DNA from: Aporrectodea caliginosa
Taxonomy: Eukaryota > Annelida > Clitellata > Crassiclitellata > Lumbricidae
Assembly (NCBI GenBank): GCA_020284085.1
Contig: JACEVL010001161.1
Span: 2,214,344 to 2,278,343 of the forward strand
Reading direction: 5' to 3'
Length of the DNA stretch: 64,000 nt
Below are positions 51,601 through 58,392 of this stretch, one piece after another. The position numbers and the translations under genes were made by a program. Every line of letters starts with the position of its first letter. The stretch's first letter is position 1. The notes beneath the pieces were generated by a model that worked only from the letters and a program-made list of their open reading frames with translations, was not told the DNA's origin and searched no databases.

Positions 51601-54259
51601 TGGCATATGTGTTCAAACAAACTCATGGTAGCTATCATTGGAAAACTAAGCAACATGTCGCCTATGCTGAAAGACTACTGGAAAACACAATATCTTACCA
51701 GTAGGCAGGAGATTTGAGTTTTCCATAACTCGAGCTGTGTGATCTAAATAAATTTTCAAAGCACATTTCCTGCGTATTCTACTTTTAGCTTCTTTGAAAG
51801 AAAAACGATGTGCTTTAGATCTTGGTCGCACAAAATGAATCGTCCTCGAGCCACTGCTTGACTGGGCATCATCAGAATTTGCAGTCGGTTGAGTTTTTAT
51901 GAAATTAGACACCATTTCAGCAGCCACAGTTGCAGACGGCTGTGAGTTTGAAGCAGATGTTGTCTCTGGCACCGCTGAGCCTCCCTGGTTCACCTGTAGC
52001 AAACCCAGAGAAGGTGCCGAAACTAAATTACCGGCCAATTTCAGATCCAGAGATGCCAGCCTCTGACTAACTGTTGATGATGTTATGGTTGGCGTCTGAT
52101 GTAGCAACAGGCCTTTATCCGGAGGCCGCTGAGGCTCAGACTGTGATCGAAACAGAGGATGTGCCACGGTCGATTGCGGCATGCCACTCGGTGTCAGAGG
52201 TGACTGTACTGATGACTTCAGTAGCGGAACTGGATTCAGTAGACCATGAAGAGCTTTTGAAAATGTCTGCATGACGGGCACGTTCTGTTGTGGCACCAGT
52301 GGATGCTCAAACACAGGAAGCATCCACGGGCTGCGCGAAATTACCGTAGCATTTTTCATCTCTGAACTATTAGTACTAACAGCCATTTTTTCATCAGTCA
52401 AGTCTAGTTTCGTGCCCAGTGAGTTATATACAGGCGTCGACAAACCCGTAGAAGTTGCTGTTGATGACGACACTGACAAGACAACTGACTGATTCATCAG
52501 TGTTGACAAACACGAAGCTGGAACTAGTGATTCACCCGAATCAACAGTGGACATAACACCAGAAGGACTGCTACACTTTTTTAATTTTATTCGATTCTGT
52601 GAATTACGACTTGCCGGAGTGCTTGCGGTTCGCAAAGTTCGCGCAGCCTTAGGCCTTGGATGAGACTTATTCCGGTCACTCTCCAGCTTCTCCACAAGTT
52701 CCGGGTAAAGTCTGGAAATTGGAATGGATCTGTTTGGTTCCGGCGGCACAGCTGGCTTTGTGCCACCCGAGCAAATGGCAGTTAAACAGTTACGCATTCC
52801 ACTAACATCAGCAACCATGCTCAGTAAAGGTGGACTAGATTTAGAAGTCTTTGGTGGGTCGACGTCCGAAAACGTATAAGGATCGCTTCCGGCAGATTGC
52901 GTTTCAGTTATACTGATAATGTTGTCACAGGTCTTGGTCTTATTTCGCAGTTGGTCCTTCTGACAAGGAGGACTTCCGCTGCTGTGCAGACCATTCTTTA
53001 TTACCTTTCCTTCACGATTGGCTTTTGAGCAAGATTTAGCACCAACCGGAATTAAACCCAACAGCTGAAGATGACTCGTACAAAACCTAAACACAAAACA
53101 GAAACAAAGTTAAAACATAATAAAATTCATAACAATATTTTTTAAAGTAGCTATTTTGAACAAAACTGAACAGTAATATTTCCTTTAAATAACAAGCGTC
53201 ATTTCTCTTTTCACTAACATTTTGTTTTATTCTCTCTTAGTCTATTTCTGAACATCATTTTTAAAATCAGTGCTAACTTCCTCGACTCTCCATACAAACA
53301 CACTCTTCTCTTGGTATATTATGCCTGTTGTTAACAGAGGTCTGAATGAGCTTTGCTTTCTTTTGTTTCCACACTGCCTAAATATTTCCTTGCTTGCTTT
53401 TGTTTAGAACTTGACCTCAACCTGTTCCATTAAGTATTAATGCCACCTCTACACGTTATTAATTAGTATTATTATTTATCGTCACCCATATCCAAATTGT
53501 CCATGCACCACAACTTTGTTATGCTCCTAGATTAGAGGTCTCATTAAGCAAGCACAGCACATAAGTTACCTTCCCTTACCATATATTGTGCTTCTAAATC
53601 ATTGTTCTTACAACTCAACCGAAACAACAAAGAAGTTTACCAGGATACCTCAACAGCTGAAAACCACATAGTCTCACGGATGGTTAGTGTCGCTAAGTAG
53701 GAAGAGAGTGTTACAAAGAAGGAAGGGAGTGTTACTAAGAAGGAAGATAGTGTTGCTAAGAAGGAAGAGGAGAGTGTTACTAAAAAAGAAGAGAGTGTTG
53801 CTAAGAAGTTTCCAAAAAGCTGTGCGATATAATGTCCTATTACATTATTTGATGCGTTAGAATACATTCGTTCTGATTGCCAATGGCAGACAAGAATAAA
53901 TCTTATATTACGTGACAGAAGTCCACAGGATTGGAAAGAAAAGCAAGTAAGCAAATAATTCCATCAGTCCATTCATTGGCTGTACGTGGACCGTGGACAC
54001 TTTTTTGTGAATAAAAAAGTCTGCAACACAATTTCATAACTTACTGTGCATCATTGTTTTTGTGAATGGGATTGGTACACTGCTGCTTGTTCCTTGCTTG
54101 ATACAGGCACTGCCTAAAGGGAGCACCTGGATCCTCCAGTACATGACGCAGGCAGAGTGAATATCCATTCAGGCGCCGCTGTTTGCACACCTTGGCACTG
54201 TAAGAGCAGAGTGGCTTGTTATCGAGTGGTGAAAAGTGAATGTTCTTTCCCTCATACAT
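38532..54259 (-). CDS. INO80D: INO80 complex subunit D, ten coding exons
   Basis: Orthologue of INO80D, a metazoan accessory subunit of the nuclear INO80 chromatin-remodelling complex. My model joins ten exons (entered separately) with GT donors and AG acceptors. Every codon phase fits, giving 3804 nt or 1267 residues; from memory human INO80D is just over 1000. Domains: an N-terminal C3Hc3H finger (C18, C25, C36, H39, C51, C61, C74, H77) from exons 1-2; a long Ser/Pro/Thr-rich region in exon 2; an acidic patch (SSDDDDDLDHELPW); a helical basic region (RRTKLQLLKSKMRRQF); a second C3Hc3H-like unit in exons 5-6; a basic RKKTKPSALT block; and a C-terminal low-complexity region with KNGCYPSSKEVEEEF. 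The family is clear; the fifth exon is the least secure. The introns are full of transposons. Confidence 0.88.
39784..40024. mobile_element. hAT MITE (241 bp) in an INO80D intron, containing a LINE tail
   Basis: Starts TATGGCTGTTAATGAC and ends CATTAACTTACACAGCCCTA. The perfect 8-bp duplication GTTATTTC lies at 39776-39783 and 40025-40032. Subterminal regions are rich in TTAATTAA/TAATGATTAA palindromes. Between about 39855 and 39945 is a LINE 3' tail (GGGAGCACCTCTGAGT, GAGGGGCGCTATATAAG, GAATGAATGGATGAATAAA) inserted in plus orientation. Confidence 0.9.
40892..40996 (-). CDS. INO80D: INO80D coding exon 9
   Basis: Acceptor TATTTCAG/CC; encodes (T)GLPLDNDQGTNFLDEHELHE and MLNKMADEAFELSA. The donor is AGCAG/GTAGGA, one base left. 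The acidic amphipathic segment resembles the LPDDxxxEI...ELNQEDF region of vertebrate INO80D. Confidence 0.78.
41489..41704 (-). CDS. INO80D: INO80D coding exon 8
   Basis: Acceptor TTTATTACAG/TG; encodes VEVSTCDDGMIVDPAAQSSV, a poly-Ser stretch, and SKDSIDDDALGSDLDVTFSP. The donor is CCAA/GTAGGC, one base left. Acidic/Ser-rich; matches the family only in position and character. Confidence 0.75.
41785..42115 (+). mobile_element. CR1/L2-like LINE fragment in an INO80D intron
   Basis: The plus strand reads YCNFIFAGLLKFSMHQLHSM, SYISYYTRDMLH, LPIEERI and weaker downstream matches, equivalent to the DYCNSxxxGLP and YMRDVLHWLPxxxRI blocks. Frameshifted and truncated on both sides. Confidence 0.6.
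42267..42544. repeat. Perfect 95-bp inverted repeat with 88-bp spacer
   Basis: Left arm 42267-42361 (TACCTTTAGAAAATTTGTGG ... CACCTGTATTATG) is exactly repeated inverted at 42450-42544. I found no mismatch over 95 bp. The spacer is AT-rich (AATAATAACAACAGTAAC). The right arm ends 13 bp from the preferred donor of INO80D exon 7. No target duplication is evident, so it may be a local inverted duplication rather than a transposon. Confidence 0.92.
42558..42729 (-). CDS. INO80D: INO80D coding exon 7 (basic)
   Basis: Acceptor TTTTGCTTCTCAG/GAT with a good pyrimidine tract; encodes DIIQESQEMKPKKQRKKTKP, SALTRPPKKGKKKKCQRKTV and QKPQKPLLTLD. RKKTKPxALT and PQKP are conserved in the family. The donor I prefer is TTCAG/GTGCAA, giving phase 1. 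The intron side of this exon runs into the perfect inverted repeat ending at 42544. Confidence 0.85.
44106..44236 (-). CDS. INO80D: INO80D coding exon 6 (second finger)
   Basis: Acceptor CATTTTAG-type end (TTTAG/AC); encodes IMYNVDQLLFGYCTAKFADK, TQCCVPVFDIKHELPLCSDH and LTK. It is nearly identical in spacing to the conserved SSCTAKFADGQQCSVPVFDI block, which makes this exon diagnostic for INO80D. The donor is CCAAG/GTAAGT, phase 0. Confidence 0.92.
44420..44770 (+). mobile_element. LINE C-terminal fragment in an INO80D intron
   Basis: The plus strand, across frames, reads PRSRVHGTLRSAAHGLLIVP, MHTAIGQSTRFAYFESTSWN and CPFHSLASALKSVLF, the order RSxxxxLLxVPR, AxxxFSxxxPxxWN, FKxxLKTxLF of LINE ends. 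Decayed. 42808-44105 otherwise shows no recognisable feature. Confidence 0.55.
44944..45075 (-). mobile_element. LINE RT-end fragment
   Basis: The minus strand reads RNWNRHVDLIASKVSKVLSM and LRKIGWAFTA, resembling the xxLxWxxHIxxIxxKVSKxLGxL block after the RT domain of CR1/jockey-like LINEs. The rest of the open frame (45076-45402) is not recognisable. Confidence 0.55.
45600..45812 (-). mobile_element. tRNA-derived SINE with a LINE-derived 3' tail
   Basis: On the minus strand it begins GGGGCGCGGTGGTATAGGGG (A box) with GGGTTCGAATCC (B box) spaced as in tRNA genes, followed by a tRNA-unrelated body. It ends GGGAGCGCCTCTGAATGGG and GGGGCGCTATAACAAGTG. That tail matches the 3' end of the LINE at 1390-2155 (GGGAGCGCCTCTGAGTAGG, GAGGCGCTATA), so the LINE probably mobilised it. 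It is not a functional tRNA gene because the acceptor stem and anticodon arm do not close. Confidence 0.8.
45855..45985 (-). mobile_element. Second tRNA-derived SINE family
   Basis: On the minus strand: GAGTGGCCGAGTGGGTTGGT (A box), CGGGTTCGCTTCCCGGTCGG (B box), then GTTTATCAGAGATTAATTTC and TCGGATC, ending near ACGTGGAGTACAATACAACA. The body is shared with the fragment at 22045-22140. It lies directly beside the other SINE, in the same orientation. Confidence 0.75.
46544..46623 (-). CDS. INO80D: INO80D coding exon 5 (candidate; first half of second finger)
   Basis: An 80-bp exon chosen because it alone fits both neighbouring phases. It encodes (R)GLCKDSGQVCAHVSLLPNSR followed by KWYGHG(N), aligning with the family block CxxxxxGEQCANKALPFTRHCFQH. 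The acceptor (GATGAG/A) has a poor pyrimidine tract; the donor is GGAA/GTAAAC. Position 3 of the Cys set (RHC) is Trp (TGG) here. Either this finger has lost a ligand or the true exon lies elsewhere. Confidence 0.5.
47372..47608 (-). CDS. INO80D: INO80D coding exon 4 (helical region)
   Basis: Acceptor GGTTTTCAG/T; encodes LSEDITSNIRRTKLQLLKSK, MRRQFTQLQRCHEGNTSVRT, ATVEALRSVKNIKLSNSSLD. It aligns with the family segment containing (L)CRLERAESRQKKCRHTFRK and TSISRTKL. The donor is GGACAG/GTTAGC, leaving AG. Confidence 0.82.
48634..48703 (+). mobile_element. 70-bp TTAA MITE in an INO80D intron
   Basis: TTAACCCTTTAATGACAAGC at the left and GCTCGTCGCTAAAGAGTTAA at the right are inverted repeats; total length including both TTAA is 70 bp. 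The interior has TGCATTGGTTTCCCATTAAT and TTTTAGTACATG. TTAA target duplication and CCCTTT ends suggest piggyBac-type mobilisation. Confidence 0.75.
48800..48930 (-). mobile_element. Short LINE fragment
   Basis: The minus strand reads YDYCNSLLIGVAQ after a frameshift, resembling the SRLDYCNSLLxGxP block. Short and decayed. Confidence 0.45.
49045..49144 (-). CDS. INO80D: INO80D coding exon 3 (acidic)
   Basis: Acceptor ATTTGCAG/GA; encodes GVDSSDDDDDLDHELPWQRL and WNDLSSDEGEGDF. The donor is TTTGA/GTAAGC, two bases left over. It corresponds to the acidic segment ahead of the helical region in the family. Confidence 0.8.
49605..49948. mobile_element. hAT MITE (344 bp) in an INO80D intron
   Basis: Left end CTGTGATGTACAAC and right end (reverse complement CAGTGCTGTCCAAT) match at 10 of 14 positions. 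Flanking 8-mers TCATAAGG and CCATAAGG agree at seven of eight. Both ends contain GGCCCAC/GACCCAC-type sequence as in many hAT elements. Non-coding. Confidence 0.6.
50030..50135 (+). mobile_element. LINE 3' tail fragment
   Basis: Contains a GCTGACAGCTCCTCAGAG block and AAGTGCTATATAAATGCTG followed by GAATTAATTAAT, matching the LINE tail GGGAGCGCCTCTGAGTAGG and GGCGCTATATAAATA with changes. Confidence 0.5.
50461..50752 (+). repeat. Satellite-like ~40-bp repeat array, copy 1
   Basis: Begins CCAACAAAATATGTTGCTAA and TTTTAAAGTGGATAAATGTC, then repeats ATTATTTTCATCAATCCAAC and TTCTATTTA with a period near 40 bp, five or so units. The whole segment, flank included, is repeated at 55189-55590 on the same strand. 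Confidence 0.85.
50783..51330 (-). mobile_element. CR1/L2-like LINE copy with internal deletion
   Basis: From its 3' end at 50783 (ATTCATTCATTC, TATATAGCACCTCTTCAAGA) the minus strand reads backwards through RAFSVVGSST, WWCLTGSAPSYLSDLSCPV and QLIGHIQRYAPVSAYM. It then jumps within a few codons to DLSAAFDTMD, an RT palm motif that normally lies several hundred residues upstream. Most of the RT and post-RT region is thus deleted. Confidence 0.65.
51459..51535 (+). mobile_element. 51-bp retroposed tail with 13-bp target duplication
   Basis: AACACTTAGCAGT occurs at 51459-51471 and 51523-51535. Between them are 51 bp ending GGCGACGTTAAACCTTTGAG and TAATAAT, a typical short retroposon 3' end. No A or B box is present, so only the 3' end inserted. 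Confidence 0.65.
51699..53086 (-). CDS. INO80D: INO80D coding exon 2 (large, low complexity)
   Basis: Acceptor TGTGTTTAG/G, then (Q)FCTSHLQLLGLIP completes the first zinc finger (C74, H77). The remaining about 450 residues are Ser/Pro/Thr-rich with few recognisable motifs, ending HRFSFKEAKSRIRRKCALK and NSNLLPT. The donor is ACTG/GTAAGA, leaving one base. At 1388 bp it is the longest exon and accounts for much of the extra length over vertebrate INO80D. Confidence 0.88.
53698..53812 (+). repeat. ~27-bp tandem repeat
   Basis: GAAGAGAGTGTTACTAAGAAG-like units, about 24-27 bp, four to five copies with length variation, in the intron between INO80D exons 1 and 2. Confidence 0.8.
54045..54259 (-). 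CDS. INO80D: INO80D coding exon 1
   Basis: Encodes the start Met and first 71 residues: MYEGKNIHFSPLDNKPLCSY, CKQRRLNGYSLCLRHVLED, APFRQCLYQARNKQQCTNP. It contains most ligands of the first C3Hc3H finger. The donor is CACA/GTAAGT on the minus strand; two bases (CA) remain for the next exon. The Met agrees with the conserved N-terminus of the family. Confidence 0.92.
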
Positions 54260-54403
54260 GATTCCAAGAAAATCTTATTAGGTCATAATAACTGTCACAG
54301 TCATCTCAGTTCAAAACGTAACCGTGTCATCTACAAGTTAAAAAACATAATCTTTAGCATAAAGTACAGTTCATACACAAAATTAGCCAGTTACAAGGTT
54401 TAA

Positions 54404-55138
54404 CCTCTTACGCGTTTGCCCCGAGTATACTCGCCGGCGGCTATCTAGCCTACAGCGTTTGCCCCGAGATAACTCGCCGATCATAGTCCTAACCTTGTAC
54501 CTACAGTTTAGCCCGAAAAAACTCGCCTTTTTATTACTCTATGATATTGCTCTATTATTTAGATCGTTTATGGTGTTTTATATTTATCATTCTATAATTA
54601 GAATTGATTTGAATAGTTGCAAAATAAGATGTTTGCGGTCATTCAAAACCGTGAAAATGTCATATTTTTCTAAGAAACGAAACTTCTGTATGCGCTATGT
54701 TAGCGTTGTTATAAAACCATTTTCTAAGACAGCTTTAGCTAAAGATGCATTTGATGAATCAGATTTATCATAACTAAATGATTCGGACGACTTATCGGAC
54801 AACTTTTTAGACCCAAAATGAAGATGCTCAAGACAGCACCGGTCAGACTCAGAACCTGATGGGGAAAATTTGTCACCTGATGCTAGGATATATGTTTTGA
54901 AATTCATCACACAGAGAAAGATTACAGGTACTCAAGATTTATTTTCAAGTAGGCTACATTTCTTTACCATTATGGTCAGAAACAAGTGCCATATACAAAT
55001 AACAACAACACACATTTCTTTCATTTTACTTTTCAGTTAAACCAGTCGGCTATGTTCAAACCTTACAGGGCATGTTTATGCAAAAATAATTGAACGGTGC
55101 AGGCACAACTTGACATTTTGTAATAAACGCGTAAAGGG
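54404..55138 (+). mobile_element. piggyBac-like element, internally deleted
   Basis: TTAA at both ends (54400-54403 and 55139-55142) with inverted ends CCTCTTACGCGTTTG and AAACGCGTAAAGG. Inside, CCCCGAGTATACTCGCCG and CCCCGAGATAACTCGCCG repeats follow the left end. Around 54690-54910 the plus strand encodes an acidic segment (KDAFDESDLS, then after a stop NDSDDLSDNFLDP and SDSEPDGENLS) like the N-terminus of piggyBac transposases. The catalytic domain is missing. It lies in the first INO80D intron. Confidence 0.75.
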
Positions 55139-55188
55139 TTAAACAAATACGCTTAAACCATATTTTATGTTGCTAAATTATTTTCCCA

Positions 55189-55592
55189 CAAAATATGTTG
55201 CTAAATTATTAACGGAGATATCAGAAACTTTTGGCAGTTCTGGTTGCTTTTAAAGTGGATAAATGTCTATGAAAATTGTCATCGATCCAACTGCTATTTA
55301 CTCAAAGAATTATTTTCATCAATCAAACTTCTATTTATGCGAAGAATTATTTTCATCAATCCAACTTCCATTTTACTGCAAAGTGTTATTTTCATCAATC
55401 CAACTTACATTTTAAATTTTTTATGCCAAAAAATTATTTTCATCAATTGAACTTCTATTTACGCAAAAAATTATTTTCATCAATTGAACTTCTATTTACG
55501 CAAAAAATTATTTTCATCAATCCAACTTCTATTTACGCAATTAATTATTTTCATCAATTTAACTTCAAATACGCAAAAAAATTACGCCAGCC
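55189..55592 (+). repeat. Satellite-like ~40-bp repeat array, copy 2
   Basis: The same leader as at 50461 (ACAAAATATGTTGCTAAATT, TTTTAAAGTGGATAAATGTC) followed by about eight ATTATTTTCATCAATCCAAC / TTCTATTTACGC units of 37-41 bp. Longer than copy 1; same orientation. Confidence 0.85.
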
Positions 55593-55599
55593 AGTTGAC

Positions 55600-56372
55600 G
55601 ATACTCGAATTCCTTCAGATACGTTGGAAATAGCCACCTGCTAGTTCCAAATTGTCAACGTTGACGTTAAAGCCAAGAAGAGAATACCCTAGACCTTTAT
55701 TATAATTGCTTAGCAACGTACAGTACGGGATTGAAAACATGGTATCAATTTAGCAACGTAAACTACGGCTTAACCAAAATTTTACTTAATGTCATAAAAA
55801 TGCAAGAAATTACATAAATTCGATATAACTATCACTGATACGGGAGTTTCGGTTTCATAAATCGACATGAAAACAGTCCTGTATTGGCATATATCATTTA
55901 GTTATGAAACTGATACTTCACAGCTCTTCCAGTAAAAAGTAACATCTCTGAAAATCCTAAAAGTTACCAGGTATATCTAGCTCAACTTTTCCAACAGACG
56001 CACTGGATTTTTTCTGTTTTGACACACATTTTTATGCTTCATTACACAGATCCAAAGGTATAGACCTATTGACAGTCAAATATATCGCGTTAGACTACGA
56101 ACTTGTCTCAGGTCATCGAACACGCCTACAAATATTCATTATTTCGACTAAACCTACCATCATGCACAATACAAATTGTTCCGGTTTCACGGATAAGCAC
56201 GAACAGAAATTAAAACAGCAATTTCGTCCCGAAGTCTATCCCTAACCACCGAGTACTGTAGTGTCATCGCTCACAAGCAGTTAAATACATCCCGACATAT
56301 TAGGGTGAAACCCTTACAAACACCCATTTACCAAAAAATTAACACTTCTCAGCTGTTAGTTTATTAAGTCAC
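55600..56372. other. First INO80D intron, 5' part
   Basis: AT-rich intronic sequence with no TE signature that I recognise. Confidence 0.4.
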
Positions 56373-56460
56373 TTACCAGTAGAAAATAATCCAAAAACAA
56401 AACTAAAGATTTACAAATATTTCTTTAAAATGGCGGACATATTAATCTGTAAACTATTCT
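56373..56460 (-). promoter_or_regulatory. INO80D: Likely INO80D non-coding first exon and promoter
   Basis: On the minus strand a good donor, CTACTG/GTAAGTGAC, ends a putative exon at 56377. Just upstream, AAAATGGCGGACAT (56427-56440, plus strand) resembles a YY1 site, common near the start of housekeeping genes. No TATA box is evident. The acceptor before the start codon at 54259 is uncertain, so the 5' UTR structure is inferred. Confidence 0.45.
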
Positions 56461-56839
56461 CACCCTATAACCATTGGTCAAAAGTGGGTCAAGCTGTCTT
56501 ATAAACGCCTGCCATTGGACAAATGTAGGACACGATTAAATAAATTCTGCTGAAAAATTGGAATAACTTTTATTCCGGGTAGCATTGCATGTTTGTTTGC
56601 TCATTGCCGTGGACAGCCAAAGTAAAGCACCTGCTGTAGTTTGCGCTTAGACTGCTGATCTGACCGCATTGTAAATAGTATTTTGAGACGACTTATTTTC
56701 CAGCCGTATATTTTGTTCGGTTTGTGTTTGATTTCATTGGATTGACATCGAAGATGATGGCCTCCGAAGTTATGTGCAGTTCGGCAGTAGTAGTTATTTC
56801 AGTTTAACCAGGTTTAACGACAGTGTGATAACAAAGATC

Positions 56840-56995
56840 ATTAGCGACGCCCTCCTCCTTCATCCAGGCTTGAGACTGGTACTGCCATTTGCAGTTCGGC
56901 AATGCAATCTGTCGGATTTTATATGGACTTGAACCTGGTTCTCAGTGGTGAAAACCCAACGCTTTAACCGTCGGCCACCGTGTCATCTCAATTCA
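56840..56995 (-). mobile_element. tRNA-derived SINE, third type
   Basis: The minus strand reads GGTGGCCGACGGTTAAAGCG (A box), AGGTTCAAGTCC (B box), then a body ending in CAAGCCTGGATGAAGGAGGA and GGGCG. A fragment of the same 3' body occurs at 21935-21995. It resembles a Leu/Ser-type tRNA head; no intact tRNA fold. Confidence 0.7.
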
Positions 56996-57569
56996 GCCGT
57001 CGTAAGGAAAACTTATACATTATTTATTAATCTATATTGTAAACATTCTAAAATTATGGCAACTGGAGTTCTTGGCAGTAACCTCGTCGGAATTTTTTTC
57101 GTCATTTTTAAAATTCTATATCGAGTTAAACACGCCTTTTGTTTATATGCGGGTGCCACTGGAATGTAGACGAAGCACACATTTCGAATTCTTAGGCCCA
57201 AGAGCCAGTAACAGCTGAACCACAAGGCCTGGACAAGTGTTCAGTTGATCATAGACGTTATAATACAGTTTACTTACCCGCGAGCTGGTGCAGTTCAACA
57301 ACTGGTTCAAACTCGGATCACAGAGGTTAATAGCCGATGCATTACCTTCTCAACCACCCGAGTCTACTAGGCTACTTTCAAATTATTTTGCTAGATAAAT
57401 ACTCCAAACAACTTGCTAATAATCGGTATGCACAGGTCCAGTTCAGCAGACTCGAGCCATCTTTCTGAGCAAACTTTAATGTTCTCATGTTATTCGACAA
57501 TGCATGTTCATCACATGCCCGACATCTTATACATAAAACATGACTCATGCTACTTCCATCTTTGCTGTA

Positions 57570-58130
57570 TTCAACAAGTGAAACGTTGCCTTTGTATTCT
57601 AATCCAAGCCCTCGTCATCTCTCGCCTCGACTACTGCAACTCTGTCTTATACGGTCTTCTGTCATCGACACTACAACCCAGTTCTACACACTGCCGCTTG
57701 CCTACTAAAATGGTTTTGGTTCTAGAGATAACATCACACCAACACTGCAACAACTTCACTGGCTTCCCATCCGCACCCGTATCACCTTCAAAATCTCCCT
57801 GCTCATTCATCATATCCACTCTGGAGCCTCTTCCTCATCCATGGTCACGCTGTGTTCTGCCTCATATTCTAAAAGACTGATCGTCCACGCAAGGAGACGT
57901 TACTGTACCTCTCACAAACCGGCCGTTTGGTAACCGTGCCTTGTTGGTCTCAGGACCCAAAGAATGGAACAGTCTTCCAACTTCAGTTCGTCTATGCACA
58001 TCTGTTGCTCAATTTAAATCAGGGCATCTATTCTCATTGTACTGCAACTAGGAATGTAGTGAAACACGCATCTCGTGAAAGACTTGTTTTTGTTAAAGCG
58101 CCCTATAGATCTTTAGTTGTATCGTATATA
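57570..58130 (+). mobile_element. CR1/L2-like LINE C-terminal fragment
   Basis: The plus strand reads VKRCLCILIQALVISRLDYC, NSVLYGLLSSTLQP, DNITPTLQQLHWLPIRTRIT (frameshifted), then GPRTQRMEQSS-like and KHASRERLVFVKAPYRSL, ending in an AAAGCGCCCTATAGATC tail. Decayed. Similar in type to the copy at 13430-13965. Confidence 0.65.
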
Positions 58131-58321
58131 TTGTACGATTTTGTAAAAAAGATTATTTTCACACAGAGTATGCAGATAGTGTCGCACAGCTTCTGTGTCA
58201 TGCTAAGACATTTTGAACATTTACCTTAGACTAGCCATCTCATGCAGGACATCCGAGTTCTGATTCAGCAAAATGTCCCTTCTGCAGAACTCTTCTGTTG
58301 CTCGCTGTTAGCTACAGGCCT

Positions 58322-58392
58322 TTAACACTTTGACGACGAGCTGCATTTGTTCCCATTCACTTTTAGTACACGCTCATCATTAAAGCAATTGC
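58322..58392 (+). mobile_element. TTAA MITE copy (diverged)
   Basis: TTAACACTTTGACGACGAGC, TGCATTTGTTCCCATTCACT and TTTTAGTACACGCTC match the 70-bp family; the right TTAA end is degraded. Confidence 0.6.
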
